Shown here one piece after another: positions 1 to 10,380 of a stretch of 64,000 nucleotides of DNA. The DNA comes from Anopheles merus (lineage: Eukaryota; Arthropoda; Insecta; Diptera; Culicidae): contig NC_054082.1 of the NCBI RefSeq assembly GCF_017562075.2, positions 31,527,148 through 31,591,147 of the forward strand, read 5' to 3'. The notes under the pieces were generated by a model, which worked only from the letters and a program-made list of their open reading frames with translations, did no database searches and had not been told where the DNA came from. Position numbers and translations under genes: made by a program. Within the stretch, counting starts at the first letter, position 1; each line of letters starts with the position of its first letter.

Positions 1-83
1 ATCGCTCCCCCGCAACATGAAGCCGTATCAATTGGTATTCCATTAACGGTGGGAAGGGCGCATCCCTAAGCACTGCGACTTAC

Positions 84-1032
84 CTGAACCGTGAGAAAGA
101 TTAACTCCTATATTATCGAAACTGTCGCCGCCCTCCTTAAACTCGCCGGGAAAGTCGCTAACGCTGATGGTGAGAAAACGTGAAAAGAGAGGAAGAGAAA
201 GTAGTGAGTGAATGCGAATAATGAACCCGGGCTCGGTAGGCCAAGTAGGCTCAGTAAAGCCGGATCAGTAAAGCCTAACCATTATGCGTATATACGCCGT
301 TACGCGCGTTACCCAAAGCAACCAAACCGAGTAAGACTTTTGCGAAGGAAGGACCTATGATCCAAATGAAAATGGCAAGCGAGCGAACAGTGCGCGGCTC
401 GGGAGAGTTCCTGGGATTCGGATAGCTCGTGCGCCCCCCGAGCCACGAAGGCACCGGGCACTGTTTCACACAAAAACTTGCAACCTGCGCCCTTCATGAC
501 CCCCTAACAAACATAGCACGCCCCACCACTCTTCATTCACCACTTCATTGCCGTACATCGGAGATGGGATGACACAGCGACAGTTTGATACTATCATCAT
601 CATACATCTTGCATGCTGCTGCTGCTGCTGCTGCTGGCTGCTACCGGGCAAACCCGGGCACGACCGAAACCCGACCGCGTATCGTCTTATCGGGCAATTT
701 ATCTGCCCTTTTCAACGTGCAGCGTTTTCTCCATTGACAGCGGCAACACACACACACACACACACACGGTGTGCTTCACTTTCTCCTGCTGTGTTGTCCC
801 CTTCGCACCGGTCCCGTCCCATGCCCCCTGAGGCTAATGAATTTAATAATAATAAAATAATGTATTTCTCCTGCAACATGTCGAGCAAAGTTCTACTACC
901 AACGGTCTACTGCAGGGATCGTCGTGTGCCCTGCCCTGGCACACACTCTCACCGCCACTGAGCTCTCCATCCAACCGGGATCGGAGTTTGCTCACTGAGA
1001 TCGCTCAGTCAAGCATGGCCAAGGAGGGCCAT

Positions 1033-1094
<62 letters not shown>

Positions 1095-4000
1095 ACTTCC
1101 ATGTTCTTCTACCAAGCTAACGAGAAAGTGCCAGGTTTAACAAACTGTACATGATGAAATGAAACTAACTTCATCCGACTTCCTACAGCGTCGGGCCCAG
1201 GCGTTGATTGTGGGAAAGTACGGAAGCGAGGTAGGTACGGGAAGGTAGGGAAGCGGAGAGGTGTTGTGGAGGTTAAGAAAACAACAAAGCTTTCTCCAAG
1301 CGCTACGACCCTGTCCCCTGTCCGCTTGTCGCCCGATGGCAGCACTAATAGGCAGCACACACCCGTACACCATGCGAAGGAGAGTTTGCTTTGCTCAACA
1401 CAACCATGCAGTGGGTGAGTGTGAAAACATGTCCATCGGGTTCGGCTTTCCCGCATGGTATGGTACGGTACGTAGTAAAATGGCATTGTAAATTTGATTA
1501 TCAATTCGAAGTTATAATTTCTGAAGCGCAGCTTTCGGTGTGCATTGCAGTTGTCGTTGCTGTCCGATTGTGGCTGCGAAGGAATGGCGGCAAGGGTGTG
1601 CGCAATGCTGAACGAAATGTAATCCGAGCACTGTGGACAGACGTTGCCAATTTGAAACATATTGCGGTGAGAATGTGGTGGGTAGAAAAATAAATCTGTG
1701 CTGTGGTACCAACCATTCGGTTTGATTGAGATTTGGTTACCGAAAATTTTTAATTGCCAGCAGCAAACCTAATCAACTGGCTTTGAAATGAGGACACAGT
1801 GTGTGGCGTGAGAGATAGTTCACAGCATTGAAGTTCTCACAATATTGTTTTTTTTGTTTTCTCATTGACACAACTAGCGTAGTAGGTTCTAAAAGTCTTT
1901 TATTCATTACTCGTTAATGGACTTGATTGTTCTGGGGAATCGAACCCAAACCAGATCGTGCGACATGATTTATGTGCCACGGAACTGTCTGAGACCCTCA
2001 AACATTAACGTTTAACAAATTCCACATAATTCATCACAATACAAATTCTACTAAATTTCCTACGCTAATTCCTACGCTGAATTCCTATAATATTTCCTAC
2101 GCTTATCCCTACGCTGCACAGTTACTACCGACTGGAACTGGAATCGTCTCGGTCCCATACCCGAAAAAGGTCCAAGTATCGTTTCGAATTCGAATTCGTA
2201 ACAGTTTCAGATACAGTTCTTGAAAATGAAATGAAATCGGGAGCTATTTCTGGATCAGTATGGGTTCATGATCGGTTCCAAGACCGTTATGGGCTCAGTA
2301 GCAGTTCCAGTATCGTTATGGGTTTATGATTGATTCCAGGGCAGGTATGGGTACACGACCAGTTCTAGGACTGGTATGATCAATATTGGTTCCTGCATCG
2401 GTTTGGGCTCAGTACTGAACTTGCATAGGTTCAGTATCGGTCCTGAAGGTACCATTAGATCTTGTGCAATTCTTAAACCGAAAAAGGTGATGTATTGGTG
2501 TCAGGACCATATTGGTATATGGGTTAGGCTTTGATTTTAGATCGTTTAAGCGGGTGATCATAAATTACTCATTTTAATTGGGCTTCGAGACCATTGTTTT
2601 CGGCGTACATTTTACAGTGAAGGGAATTTTTGACATTTATTTGCGTAGCCCCATAATCTGGCCAAATTCACTAGTAACTGACAAATTGCTCCAAAAGGTA
2701 AAACATATGCAGCATTCATTATGTATGACACGAAATAATACCACGAATGTTTACCTTATTTGTTTTGAACATTGTTATTTGCTATTAATTTATTAATTTA
2801 TTCATCTATTTTGTGGTAATTTTGTATGATGCTTTGTGATTTCGTACCATAAGTAATGAATAAACTTATTTGTTTAGAAAAGTTAGTTAAGAAACGCTAA
2901 CAATCCAATGAATGTGTCGTTATTATTATTATTTGTTAATCCTCGCATTAGAATTAGATTTGAACGATTGATTTGAACCAAGAATATGATTGCTTCCTTC
3001 AATTTTGCCACCAAAAGCTCATCCGATGCAGACAAACAATGATTTCAAAGTTGTCAAACAAACTGTAATATCAAAAAAGCATGCCAATGCTACTAAACAT
3101 CGTCTTTAAAAAGTGTATTAATGTCTCAAGTAAGTAGCTAAGATGTTGACCACATTGTACATCTTCAGCTACACCACACGCGTACCGCAAATACGATTGG
3201 TCGATTGAATTTAATGCTACTAAACACTTCCGCTGAACCCCCTCTAGAGGAGACACCTCTTCGCACACCTTCGTACGCACTTGAACGTTAATTTCTTTAT
3301 TAACAGAAAATAACTCCATCCACTCAAGCGAGCCACCCACCGCCACTCCTAGGCAAGATGACCCAACGCCGATAACGATGACACATTTTATGGATCATCG
3401 AACATTAAACTCAATTAACGGTTACGACAACGATAATGATCATTAGCAGCGAGAGCGGTCCCAAAACCCGCCCGCCCGTCCGCCCGCCTGCCAATGCGCT
3501 AAAATGCCTCTCCAGGGGGTGGTTCTTGAGGCGGAGTAGATTGAGATGGGGAGATGGAAAAATAGTAACAACATAAAAAAACGGAAGAAGCGAGACACAA
3601 CACAGACGCATTAAACAGATCGCACCGAAACCGAATTGCATCCCCAAACGAGATGATCAAAGCTTCAAAGGAGGTATAATAATTTCGTTTTCGAACGAAG
3701 GAAAGACATGACGATGCGCATTCACTGTCGATCCGTTCTCGCATGAAAGTGGAGTGTGGTTAAAGAAAGTGTCCTCGCATTACTGTGCCCCGTTATTTCT
3801 GCTTCTTATTCAGCTTCTTCTCCACACAGCGAGTCATTCTTGATTACCTTCTATCGATACATCAGAGGCTTAACAGAACAGGAAGTGGGGAAAATCCGGC
3901 AAAAGCGATAATAAATTGTAACAACTTTTTCTCCCCTTTGCTTCACAGCAGACAGGGGGGGGGGGGGGGGAGTTGATCGGGAAGAAAGTAGAGCAACCCG

Positions 4001-7000
4001 ACGGGACAGGACACTCCCTTCCTCATCGATACCGATAAGACCGGAGAAATGGATCAAATTTTACGACCGAACCTGGCCCATCATTTGTCAATCTCTCCTC
4101 TCTTTCTCTCACCGTCGTACTACGCCAAAAAGGGGACATTACCGGGATGTTCCGTCCCCCCCCAATGCCAGTGACACTTACCTCATTTCGATTTCGTTCG
4201 TGTAGCCATTGCTCGGTGTCGAATCGTCGTAATCCGGCAGCGTGTACTTTGCCCGACGCATCATCAGGATTTTGGGCATTATCTCCAGGAACAGCCGCCG
4301 GACGAAGGGTGACATTTTATGGGTCGATGTGCTCCTGCGAATGAACAAGATAGAAACGGGCACAGCGTTATCATTATTTAGCTCATCTTTGCATCTCACA
4401 CTTGCCTCCTTTTCCTCATCAAAGCAACGCGGGTATTCGCTGCTCAATTGCGTTACTTACTGTTGTTCGCTTGGTGTGACAGTAAGACAGTGAGTAACGA
4501 AAAAATTACGAAACGCTTCACTCCACCAAGCATGTCTCAATGCTTCCCTGCGAGAGTTGCCGAATATCTACTAATTTCTACACGATTCACGATACTCAAA
4601 GGATTGTGAATACAGGAATAAAACAAAGCGGGTGTCCGAAAACAGAAAGCTTGCGGAGCAATGAATAAAACACACAGTACGGTCATAAAACCCGTCACCC
4701 CGGACACGGGTGTTTAATCGCGCCTTCATTTAAGCATTAACAAAAAAAAAGCTTAACTTCCCCAACGTGCTACAAGGATTACGACGCTTGGACGTACGAC
4801 CCAAAGGACGTGTATTTGGGACAGCCGAGCCTTTGCCACCGTGATCTACTGGATCGTTGGAAAGAGAGAACGCCCCGGAAACGGCAAGACACGACACGCC
4901 ACGCATGATATATGATGGTGTTGATGGCTTTTCTTCTGTCACAGCAACCAAGGCCTGCTAAAGACTGGTTTTGGTTCACATTCGTTCTTAACCGATTCTT
5001 AGCTTCCTCCGCGACTACTCTTGTGCCTGTCTGCGTAACAAGTGTTAATTATATCATTCACCAGACTTTCTCCTTTCTGTTGTGTCCCTTTCAAGGAGCC
5101 CGAAAGCACCTTAAAGCTCTTGCAAAAAGGATTGCTTTATTTTCTGTGATGGTTCGAATTCCACAAAACGACGCATATCATTTTTTGTTTAGTTGGAAAA
5201 ATTGAGAAAGAGAGAGAGAGAAGGAAAGGGAAGCATAATTTTAATATGCACTTCCTAACGGTCACTGGTTGACCGCAGCAGGACATCAAAAACCCCTCCC
5301 AAACCCACACACACACACGAAAAAGTGACAATCGGAAGAAAAATAAAGCTCCGCTGTTTTTTTATGGGAAAAACGGACAACACAACCACCTACCACCGAC
5401 TTTACGACACTGGCGACCGGCGGCACCCACTAATGTGTAACCCGCAAAGGGTCATAAATTTCGGACCCATCTCGCACCGACCGCACGTTCGCCGTCCCAC
5501 GAGGGACGGTGTGGTGTGGCTGTCGAGGACGGCTGTGAGGTGTGGTGTGATGCTGTGAAAATTACATGCCTCTCACACATGCACACAGTAGCTGCTACCC
5601 GGGACGCGCATATAATTACAGCTCATCTCGTGCAGTTCAGGGTGGGGTGAGGGAAAGGAGTGAGAGCCGGGGGGTGGGGGGGGGCATATGTATTAAATTA
5701 TTTATCGCTGGTCACCCGCCTGGGGGTGGACAAACGGACCGTACCACGTGTTGGAAGGGGCGGAGGGTTTTATTGATATAGTGATAAAGGAAAGGCCGAA
5801 ACGAATGCGTGCCGATTAAATTTTCAATAGCTTCTGCACATCGCTTTTACATGCGTGCGACCGGTTTGCGGGTTTAAATTAAATACACATACACACTGGG
5901 GACTGGCTGGAGGATGGAACTTTTGTATGGTTCTGCATGTTTGATCGTATTGATCGTAAAATGGACCTCTACTCGGGCAGTCCAATATGGTGGACGCGTT
6001 TGCTCCTTGCAAAAGCCGAATGGGTTCGATTCCCACCCAATCTTTGCAGTTACACGTGTTACAGAGAATCAAATGGACAACACAGCAAGTGTTTATTTAT
6101 TATTTTTAATAATTATTTATCAAGCTCAATGGCTCAAGCTAAAATGGCAATCAATTATTCATAAAAACGAATAATTATAGATTAATTATAGTTTTATTTG
6201 GTGTAACAGCCTATGTGGACATGCCATGCCGGCCTATACAAAGCCGGTCCTTTGCTACAGGGGAACAGTCGTCCATTCTAGGCTTGAACCCACAACGAGC
6301 ATGTTTAAGCAAGTTTAAGCAACGAGCAAGTGTTTTAAGTTTTATCAGTATTTATTATGTATGTTTTAATATGTGTAAATAAAGTAACATAGGCAAAGGT
6401 GTTAAGTTCATAACACAATCTAGTTTTGTGACCTCTTGTTTAAATGAAATTGAAATTACAGGCATTTAATGATTGCTAAACAACAAGTTTTTGTCTTCTC
6501 TTGCGTAACATGAACAGTTTTTTGGAATTTTCATTCCAAACATGTAGACCAGGGGTCTCCAAACTTTTCAGATCGCGGGCCGCATTGCTTCACAAGTAAA
6601 GTTTTTGAGGCCCATTTACGGCCAAATTTATTCAGTTATCTTATATTGAATCTTTATTTTTATCTTTCAAAAGTAAAAAAAAAATATTTTGATTAATTAG
6701 TGAAAAAAGCTATTAATTTAAACATTTAAAAACTCATCGCGCGCCGTAGTTTGAAGACCCCTGATTTAAACAATATCGATAATATTTAGTTGGATCTAAA
6801 TAGAAAAACGATTGCACCAAAATGATACAATAGGAATTGGAAATGGAACTTATGTTGGGGGCAAATAACCAGAAACAGTCAGCGTTAAGCTCCATCGAAT
6901 CTGATGTCTTAACAGAATTGAGTCCAGTACGTCATTTGACAAATGTATGAGGCTATCCGTTAGATCGCAGGTTCGTACAATTGGTCGTGATATATTTTCT

Positions 7001-9005
7001 TATGCGTGAACAATACCATATGCAGCGATACAGCCTTATCAGCTTACACCACACATTAATTTCGCCCAAGCCTGGCCAAAGTAAAGTAAATCTCAGACGA
7101 CCTTTACAGGGCTTCTCATAATTTTGGGACACTTTCTTGGCCTCTTCTTAGGGAAAGTGAACTTATTATACCTTAACTTATTATTATGAAATGACAAGAG
7201 TCGTAGGAGAGTGTATAGAATATAAAGCATCCTTTCAAGTGTCTAGAACGATACTGAATGACCCAAACCGTAAGTTAAAAGTATGTTCAACATTACATCA
7301 AAACTAGAAGTGAGGGTTTCAAATATCTTCTAAGGAATGATCTTGGAATGCACTTTCATTGTTCAGTTACAATTTCCCAAACCATCGAATGAAGGACTCA
7401 ACCGCTTTACAGCTTATCATTCTCATCCCTTCCTTTACTCCTTCTCCACGAGACAATCGCTACTTACCTGTACCAAACGTTCAGCACGCAAACGGTCGTC
7501 CAGACGGAGAGCGATACAAGGATCATCGTGAAGAGCAGATACTTGCCGAGCAGCGGTACGGCCAGCGATGTCGGCGGGATGATTTCGGCCAGCAGCAAAA
7601 AGAACACAGTCAATGACACCAGTATCGAGATGCAAAGCGTGACCTATCGTGAGCCCGGGCGGTAGGAATAGGAAAAGTGAAAGACGAGATGCAGATCTTG
7701 ATTATTCGGTTATCCTTTTCCAGCGGGATGATGCTTGGAGGTTTTTTGCCACCCTTAGGCCACTTCACTCAAGCATGCTTCGAGTGAGTGCGAAGTGTTT
7801 GGACCATCGATTAGGCACGCAAAAAGCACCAGCGAAACCATAGTGGCGTATAAGCGGCGTACCTTTTCGCCCGAATCGCTCGGCAGATAGAACACCAGCA
7901 CGGTGAGGAATGTGATGCCAACGCACGGAATGATTAGATTGACCGTGTAGAACAGTGTTTTTCTTCTCATCGTAAGCTTGAACGTAATGTCTGGTGCGGA
8001 AAAGAAATAAGAGAAACGTATCGTATAAGAATGCGTTGTAAAGAATGTGCAAAGCGACGATTACTCTACGCACCGGAGAACGGTTCAGGGCAGCAAGGAT
8101 AATACTCCTCGTTGCGACTGGCCGGCACTTCTAGGATGTCCCATTCAACCGATAGGTAAAATTCACTCAAATCAATCCCAATCTGCACGAGATTGCTGCC
8201 AGGAATCTGCAAGCAAGTGGTAAAGTAGTATCGATTAGCTCGAAGTTCGCTGCACCAACTGCCCACTGCCCTACCACCTACCTGATCGAGATGGCGCAGC
8301 TCCACCTGTGCCCCGTTATACGTCCACGAGCCAAACTTCATCAGGCACGTCTGCTCATCGTACGGAAAGTACTCCACGTTCATCTCGCAGGACGATTTGT
8401 AGATGGCGGGCGGCTCCCAGAACACCTCCCCGGTGTACTTCAGCGTCGCTTTCGTCATGAGCGTCACCTCGTAGTTGCCGTCCCAGTTGTTGTACAGCAC
8501 AATGTCCGGCAGCCAGATCTGCTCCGATGGTACGTACAGCATCTCCACGCCGCCGTACTCTTCCGGGTCCCACCGGAGCTTGTAGTCGAACCACTTCTGC
8601 TTCACCCACAGGTTCGTCGTCATCACCTGGTTCCGCAGGCTCACCTCAATCAGCTGGGACAGCTTCAGGCCCAACCACACGGTCAGCGTTTCGGTGTTGT
8701 TCACCACTGGCCGGATCAGGCGGTTGTAATTGCTGAGCAGATCGTCGTACAGCCGCTTGGCGTCCGGGTTCGCCTCGATATGCGCTACCGATGCTGGAAG
8801 AAGGCAGGAAAATGAATCGTTTATTATTAAACGTAGATGAGTCCTTAAATCTAAATCATTTTGGATCACCATCAGAGCGTCACAGACACACACGCCCAAC
8901 ATGCCCGTGGCTTGACCTACCCTGGGCCGAGCTGGAAGCGACCAGACAAAGGAGTATCACTTTTGCATTCAGCATCTTGATGCAAAACTCGGTGGAAATC
9001 TTCAT
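84..9005 (-). CDS. nAChRalpha8: Nicotinic acetylcholine receptor alpha8-like subunit (5' and central exons; 3' end beyond the window)
   Basis: Subunit of a cys-loop, acetylcholine-gated cation channel of insect neurons. Exons: 8921-9005, 8282-8793, 8074-8206, 7863-7990, 7468-7643, 4182-4334, 84-163, all with GT/AG borders and matching phase. Exon 1 encodes a signal peptide beginning MKISTEFCIKMLNAKVILLC. The extracellular domain opens with NPDAKRLYDDLLSNYNRLI. The cys-loop is C164 to C178 (13 residues between), and loop C reads YYPCCPEPF with vicinal C237/C238, the alpha-subunit mark. TM1 lies in exon 4, and TM2 (SLTVFFLLLAEIIPPTSLAV) and TM3 in exon 5. The next two exons encode the start of the cytoplasmic loop. 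TM4 and the stop are not in the window. The sequence resembles Drosophila nAChR beta2 more than alpha1 or alpha2, but beta2 lacks the CC pair, which fits the mosquito alpha8 type. I am sure of the family and fairly sure of the subunit. Confidence 0.93.
1035..1092. repeat. (GT)29 microsatellite
   Basis: An uninterrupted GT dinucleotide run of 58 bases in a receptor intron, the longest pure GT run in the left part of the window. Probably polymorphic. Confidence 0.97.
1930..2000 (-). mobile_element. Probable tRNA-derived SINE remnant
   Basis: On the minus strand this contains a perfect polymerase III B box (GGTTCGATTCC, complement of 1936-1946) flanked by a partial T-arm stem. No convincing A box, tail or target duplication was found, so it is an old fragment or a degraded tRNA-like sequence. 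Confidence 0.4.
2055..2117. repeat. Short tandem array of about five 12-14 bp TTCCTACGCT units
   Basis: The motif TTCCTACGCT or a close variant (TTCCTATAAT, TCCCTACGCT) recurs five times at 12-14 base spacing. It lies directly upstream, in plus-strand order, of a second degenerate array at 2248-2420. Confidence 0.75.
2248..2420. repeat. Degenerate minisatellite, six units of about 29 bp
   Basis: Six consecutive units of 28, 29, 29, 29, 27 and 31 bases each begin TTC and carry a core like ATCGTTATGGG near the middle, followed by a CATGATCGG-like tail. The units have diverged considerably but keep their register, so this is an old tandem expansion inside a receptor intron. Confidence 0.75.
5985..6065 (+). 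mobile_element. Probable tRNA-derived SINE remnant
   Basis: A consensus B box GGTTCGATTCC at 6023-6033 sits in a T-arm-like hairpin (TGGG paired with CCCA). An A-box-like TGGTGGACGCG lies about 40 bases upstream. The sequence then runs into AT-rich DNA. It does not fold into a full cloverleaf by eye, so a SINE head is more likely than a tRNA gene. Confidence 0.4.
6200..6310 (-). mobile_element. Probable SINE remnant, minus orientation
   Basis: Read on the minus strand, a B-box-like GGTTCAAGCC (complement of 6281-6290) is followed by a stretch reading like the body of the abundant Anopheles SINE200 family. The family assignment comes from memory and needs a repeat-library search. Confidence 0.4.
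6550..6763. mobile_element. Short hAT-type MITE with 15-bp terminal inverted repeats
   Basis: The 214-bp element starts CAGGGGTCTCCAAAC and ends with the inverted copy GTTTGAAGACCCCTG, one mismatch in 15. It is flanked by ATGTAGAC (6542-6549) and ATTTAAAC (6764-6771), which match at 6 of 8 positions and look like a decayed 8-bp target duplication. A CAGGGG-type terminus with an 8-bp duplication is characteristic of hAT transposons. There is no reading frame inside, so it is a non-autonomous element. Confidence 0.8.
8207..8281 (-). other. 75-nt intron of nAChRalpha8 that is open in frame
   Basis: The donor is CAG|GTAGGT and the acceptor TTGCAG|ATT. The length is a multiple of three and no stop codon occurs in the reading frame, so retention would insert 25 residues between HLDQ and IPGSN in the ligand-binding domain. 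The family alignment supports splicing. Confidence 0.85.
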
Positions 9006-10380
9006 TCTGCGCGTGAAACGTTTTATACCACAGCACTACAACAACAACAAAAACCCCTTTTTAACAACACTTTTGCATCACACACCGTACACACCCGGGG
9101 TGGGTCGTTTAATTGTGCAAATTTCTAACCCACGCCCAGCACGCTCGCCTCGACTCGGCTGGGTACGGAGCACCAGCAAAACGGAACGGATGCTGCGACG
9201 GAAAAATCCAGCATCAGAGTGTACACCACTCCCGCGGCCACTGGCGCGTGAGAGTAGGGAAAAATCGATAAGCACCATCATTGGTGAGAGCGTAAAACCG
9301 TCTCCGTAGAAAAAGCACGGAAGCTCTCCTGCATGCTCCCGGAAGTTTGGTGCGCATGCGTTTGTTTACAAAACAATGCCCCTTCGCACCAAACGCACGT
9401 GCTTTCGTTTATCAACACTCCCGGCACGGGGAAAGGTGGGAGGGGTGGGATTGAACACTAGGTCAGTGGACCGGGAACGTATCCATGAGGGGGGGGGGAG
9501 GAGGCGGTGAAAAACCACGTGTTACATTTGCTTCTTTTTTCCGTCTACTGACACTTTCATTATGAAAAGCATGTGTTAATATAAGTTCTAGTTACAAAAA
9601 AAACCTCTACTTTCGGCTATCTAACGTAAATACGCGCCTTTTGTGTAGCCTTTTGCGATAGTTCAAATAATATGTATATATTCATTCAAAATATAATACT
9701 ATATAGGTGTCGTGTTGCTTTACATTATTACTGTTCTGTGTTCTGTGTCTTACAAGCAGTTCAGTGTGATATCTATATGCTACCTTACTTCGTAGCCGCA
9801 AACGGGTAACATGGCAAAACAAACGGACGATTGTTTTCACCGCGATTGTAGAAACACTTAAACAGTTTTAAATGCCACATTACAGGAAAAACAATACCAC
9901 CGCTACGAGCGAAGGTCGGCGTAAGGACGTGCAATTTATTAAATAGTTCATTATTTAACACAAACAGTCCGGGGGAACAGAGGAAGAAGAAAGGAGAGGG
10001 AATTGAGTGAAAATCTAATATCCATTAGTGTGTGTGTGTTTGTGGGTCATAAGCAGTTCAAAAACATACAGTTGAAAAAATCCTATAAAAATCCACATGC
10101 CCTCCCTGCCGTAGGTTAGGTCGAATCCGATAGCACGACTGTAGGTCGAGCACGGAAATGATAGGTGAATGGTAGCAGCAGTACAGCAGTACAGAAGGGC
10201 GTCATTCGTCAAAACGTAGACAAAATTTCAGCGTACACTAGAGAATTTCACTTTAGCTGCCCGCACACGAGTAGGATGATCGTACGCACAGCAATGTCCC
10301 GGGATGGTAGGTAAGCTGCAGTTGAAGGTTGTCGGTCGGAAGGAAGGTTGTCGGTCGGAAGGAAGGTTGTCGGGTTCAGG
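9006..10380. other. Intergenic: nAChRalpha8 5' flank and importin-11 3' end
   Basis: This stretch holds the upstream sequence of the receptor gene and the 3' untranslated region of importin-11. A minus-strand AATAAA (complement of 9935-9940) lies about 440 bases after the importin-11 stop. I see no gene. Confidence 0.6.
10324..10374. repeat. 19-bp tandem repeat, about 2.7 copies, just after the importin-11 stop
   Basis: Two perfect copies of GAAGGTTGTCGGTCGGAAG (10324-10342 and 10343-10361) are followed by a partial third copy. The array begins seven bases beyond the importin-11 stop codon on the transcribed strand, so it should lie in the 3' UTR. Confidence 0.9.

Larger units (their letters stand above)
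164..4181 (-). other. Intron of nAChRalpha8 with microsatellites and degenerate repeats
   Basis: Four kilobases between the two cytoplasmic-loop exons. It holds a (CTG)7 run (615-636), a (CA)n run (746-767), a (GT)29 run (1035-1092), a SINE-like remnant, two degenerate tandem arrays (2055-2117 and 2248-2420) and a poly(G) run near 3957-3970. I see no further exon that fits the receptor. Confidence 0.7.
4335..7467 (-). other. Intron of nAChRalpha8 carrying mobile-element debris
   Basis: Three kilobases between the TM2-TM3 exon and the first cytoplasmic-loop exon. It contains two SINE-like remnants (about 5985-6065 and 6200-6310) and a short hAT-type MITE (6550-6763). The rest is AT-rich sequence with no recognised coding potential. 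Confidence 0.7.

Noticed and set aside
6000..6045. Possible functional tRNA gene
   Set aside because: The B box and T arm are good, but I could not pair an acceptor stem or anticodon arm, and other similar fragments nearby point to SINE debris.
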